Origin: Methylibium rhizosphaerae
Lineage (GTDB): Bacteria > Pseudomonadota > Gammaproteobacteria > Burkholderiales > Burkholderiaceae_C
Direction: 5' to 3'
Length of the DNA: 61,074 bases
Assembly (NCBI RefSeq): GCF_006386545.1
Contig: NZ_SWAR01000035.1
Span: 1 to 61,074 of the forward strand
Under the pieces are notes generated by a model that worked only from the letters and a program-made list of their open reading frames with translations, was not told the origin of the DNA and made no database searches. Both the position numbers and the translations under genes were made by a program. Shown piece after piece: positions 59,274 through 61,074 of the stretch (the first letter of the stretch is position 1; every line of letters begins with the position of its first letter).

Positions 59274-60206
59274 ATGCCAGAGCAATCCGAACATCTCGGC
59301 CCCCCTGATACCGGCTCGTCCTCCGCTGGCACATCGCCGCAGGGGCGTGCGCTCGACATCGCCGCACTCGGCCTCGATGCGCGCGATCGTGCCGTGCTGG
59401 TCTCGATGACGCGCATGCTCGATGGCCAAGCTGGCCTACGCCTGCGCTGGGTGGAAGACGCTGCCGCCTGTACCACACTCTTCGTGCCGCACGACTGGTC
59501 CCAGTACGTCTCGCCTCCGCGGGTGCTGGTGCGGCTTACGCCACGCGGCGCGACGCCGGCCCACTCGCCGCGTGGCCTTTCGGTGGCCTCGCCACTGCGG
59601 ATCAGCGAGATGACAGACGTGCTAGAGGCCGCAGCAGCGCTGTACGACCTGGCGCGCGGCGCCGTGCAGCGCGAGCATGCCCGCGTGGCGCTGCACGCGT
59701 TGCGCGACCTGCTGGTCGGGGACTTGCTCGCCGGCGAGCGTCGACGCACCCTGTTTCCCGTGGGTGACGGGCACGCCATGGTCGTCGACTTCCGCACAGG
59801 TGAGATCACGAGCTCGATGCAGCAGGCCGAGCTGCTGGGGCGGCCGCTGCTGCTGGCCGACCCGCAACGCGCCTCCGACACCGTGTCGTGGCCAGGTGCG
59901 ATCCACACCTTGCGGTTGTCGACGTTGCTGTGGGGCATGACGCACGCCCTCATCGACCAGGGCGTCTCGCCGCACACCATCAATGGCCGCTACCAGCTCA
60001 TACGCCCGCCCGAGCCTGCAGCCCTCTCGCGTCCGAGCACGTCGCGGCTGGTGGCTGCCTGGACGCAGCGCGCCATGAGCGTTGCCGAAGCGGCCGCGGC
60101 GAGCCGGCTCTCGGCGTTCGAGATCCTGTGGTTCCTGAGTACGGCGTTGGCCCTGGGCATCGCCGTGCCGGCTGCTGGGTCACAGGCGGGTACGACGCAG
60201 GCCTGA
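59274..60206 (+). CDS. Hypothetical protein (310 aa)
   Basis: This soluble protein of no recognised family begins MPEQSEHLGPPDTGSSSAGT. A core with LGLDARDRAVLVSMTRML follows, and near the end MSVAEAAAASRLSAFEILWF resembles a helix-turn-helix. No signal peptide is present. The coding look is good (varied, folded-protein composition). It lies between an IS1182 remnant and an integron integrase, 111 bases from the former. It may be a regulator or signalling protein; I cannot assign more. Confidence 0.6.
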   Translation: MPEQSEHLGPPDTGSSSAGTSPQGRALDIAALGLDARDRAVLVSMTRMLDGQAGLRLRWVEDAAACTTLFVPHDWSQYVSPPRVLVRLTPRGATPAHSPRGLSVASPLRISEMTDVLEAAAALYDLARGAVQREHARVALHALRDLLVGDLLAGERRRTLFPVGDGHAMVVDFRTGEITSSMQQAELLGRPLLLADPQRASDTVSWPGAIHTLRLSTLLWGMTHALIDQGVSPHTINGRYQLIRPPEPAALSRPSTSRLVAAWTQRAMSVAEAAAASRLSAFEILWFLSTALALGIAVPAAGSQAGTTQA

Positions 60207-60510
60207 GCAGGCGGGGGCCGAGGAGAGGTCTCGGCGGCGGCGCTCAAGACTCCGGCCGGGTTCCCAAGTTCAAGCGACGCCCCGCCTCCGCCGGATCTCC
60301 AGGTTTGGGGGTGTCTCCTCGGGGTGCTGAGAGGAATGGAGACTGTTTGCTGCCGGTCCGATCGGACGGACTTGCGACCGCCGTCAGCCGGAGCGGAGGC
60401 CTTCGTCTACGACCCAGCGAGCAATCATCTCGTGGCGAGGGGCGACGCTGACTCCGCTCGGCCACAAGCTGACGTCCGTGAACGTCTGTTGAGCTGGCAC
60501 CGCAGAGCGG
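60207..60510. other. Non-coding gap before integron integrase
   Basis: No gene with coding character is seen on either strand. I looked for attC-like sites (RYYYAAC paired with GTTRRRY) and found none. The stretch lies at the 3' side of the integrase, where cassettes would not be expected. Confidence 0.4.
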
Positions 60511-61074
60511 TCATGAAGCGGGGCCCAGCGCATCCAGTGGGCTGCATACTGCACCACCGGCCACCTTGAGCACATGCGTGTAGATCATCGTGGTGGCTAC
60601 ATCGGCGTGCCCCAGCAGGTCCTGCACCGTGCGGATGTCATAGCCGGCCCGCAGCAAGTGCCTGGCAAACGAGTGACGCAACGTGTGCGGTGGGGCCAGG
60701 CGCTGCACGCCGGCCCGTTCGATCGCTCGCTTGAACGCACGCTGGAAGGTCTGGCCGTACACATGGTGCCGGCGCACCACGCCACTGCGGGGATCGACTG
60801 AATGCTTGGCCTGCGGAAACACCCAGAACCAGGCCCACGACCATGCCGCTCGCGGGTACTTGCGCTCCAGCGCCGTGGGTAACTCCACCGAGGCACGGCC
60901 GGACGCCACGTCGGCTTGCCACAGTGTCCGTGCGCAAGCGAGCTGTTCGTACAGCGGTGCCACGAGGGAGCGAGGCAACATCACCACCCGATCCTTGCCG
61001 CCCTTGCCCTCCCGCACCAGGATCACCTGCCGGTCGAACTCCAGGTCCTTGACGCGCAACTGCAGGCCTTCGTT
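60511..61074 (-). CDS. Integron integrase IntI (3' part, runs off right edge)
   Basis: At least 187 residues of a tyrosine recombinase are present. The diagnostic integron patch is intact: [19 protein letters not shown], then [20 protein letters not shown]. Catalytic text follows with [27 protein letters not shown] and the tyrosine in IYTHV. The frame is open to the window edge, so the N-terminal half lies outside. attI and any cassette array should be beyond the right edge, next to the gene's start. No damage is seen in this part. Confidence 0.93.
   Translation of the reverse strand, partial: NEGLQLRVKDLEFDRQVILVREGKGGKDRVVMLPRSLVAPLYEQLACARTLWQADVASGRASVELPTALERKYPRAAWSWAWFWVFPQAKHSVDPRSGVVRRHHVYGQTFQRAFKRAIERAGVQRLAPPHTLRHSFARHLLRAGYDIRTVQDLLGHADVATTMIYTHVLKVAGGAVCSPLDALGPAS

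Noticed and set aside
60207-60510. attC sites or cassettes beside the integron integrase
   Set aside because: No RYYYAAC/GTTRRRY pair was found, and this is the 3' side of the gene, where cassettes are not normally placed.
57279-61074. A second copy of the tRNA-Ser 3' end as attR
   Set aside because: No repeat of the T-arm and acceptor sequence was seen in the window, so the far end of the old element is outside or lost.
1-61074. CRISPR arrays, prophage structural genes or rRNA operons
   Set aside because: No regularly spaced repeats, cas genes, capsid or tail genes, or rRNA sequence were seen.

Overview
This 61 kb, high-GC window is chromosomal DNA from a betaproteobacterium. The order clpS-clpA, lpxH-ppiB-ppiA, cysS-accA-tilS-lysC-tRNA-Ser and the operon TSUP-cysI-DUF934-cysH-cysD-cysN-cobA point to Burkholderiales, probably the Leptothrix/Rubrivivax/Methylibium side of the order. 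That placement is inference from gene order and protein style, not from a marker gene.

Region 1 (1-25.9 kb) is an accessory catabolic island. It opens with a fragment of an IS5-type transposase joined to the last codons of a branched-chain-type ABC permease, then livM-livG-livF-like genes, a MarR regulator and a two-component Rieske oxygenase resembling vanillate O-demethylase. A NodD/FdeR-like LysR gene is divergent from a tight array of 17 genes (6.57-25.87 kb, no gap above about 55 bases, many ATGA overlaps). The array encodes three FAD monooxygenases, a DUF1302/DUF1329/Ycf48-like/MMPL envelope module, an alpha/beta C-C-type hydrolase, an EthD-like protein with a signal peptide, an extradiol-type VOC dioxygenase, a Rieske ferredoxin, an MFS transporter, a cyclase-family protein, a periplasmic binding protein, a cupin, a fumarylacetoacetate-hydrolase-family protein and an epimerase/dehydrogenase. 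The run VOC, Rieske ferredoxin, FAD monooxygenase, MFS, cyclase, cupin, FAH, epimerase recalls the naringenin (fde) operon of Herbaspirillum. I read the island as an enlarged flavonoid- or polyphenol-degradation locus with its own transport and possibly O-demethylation. The substrate is not proven.

Region 2 (25.9-30.5 kb) is patchy: a LexA-box-led group of small unknown genes on the minus strand, a MASE2-PAS-GGDEF diguanylate cyclase, a toxin-antitoxin pair behind a perfect 22-base palindrome, a frameshifted AlpA-type regulator and tRNA-Asn. It looks like the worn remains of an integrative element beside tRNA-Asn.

Region 3 (30.5-57.3 kb) is mostly core genome. A TonB-dependent receptor behind a TPP riboswitch (so probably thiamine-related, although its sequence resembles siderophore receptors) is followed by ferredoxin-NADP reductase and ferredoxin. 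Then come the assimilatory sulfate reduction operon, a patatin-like lipoprotein, a DUF192 protein, isocitrate dehydrogenase, a cold-shock protein, ClpS/ClpA, an MtfA-type peptidase, LpxH, two cyclophilins, a TPR protein, CysS, a DNA glycosylase, AccA, TilS, aspartate kinase and tRNA-Ser(GCU).

Region 4 (57.3-61.07 kb) is a second mobile-DNA scar: a frameshifted P4-type integrase remnant next to tRNA-Ser, an IS1182-family transposase truncated at both ends, an unknown 310-residue gene, and the 3' part of an integron integrase running off the right edge. Its attI site and any cassette array would lie outside the window.
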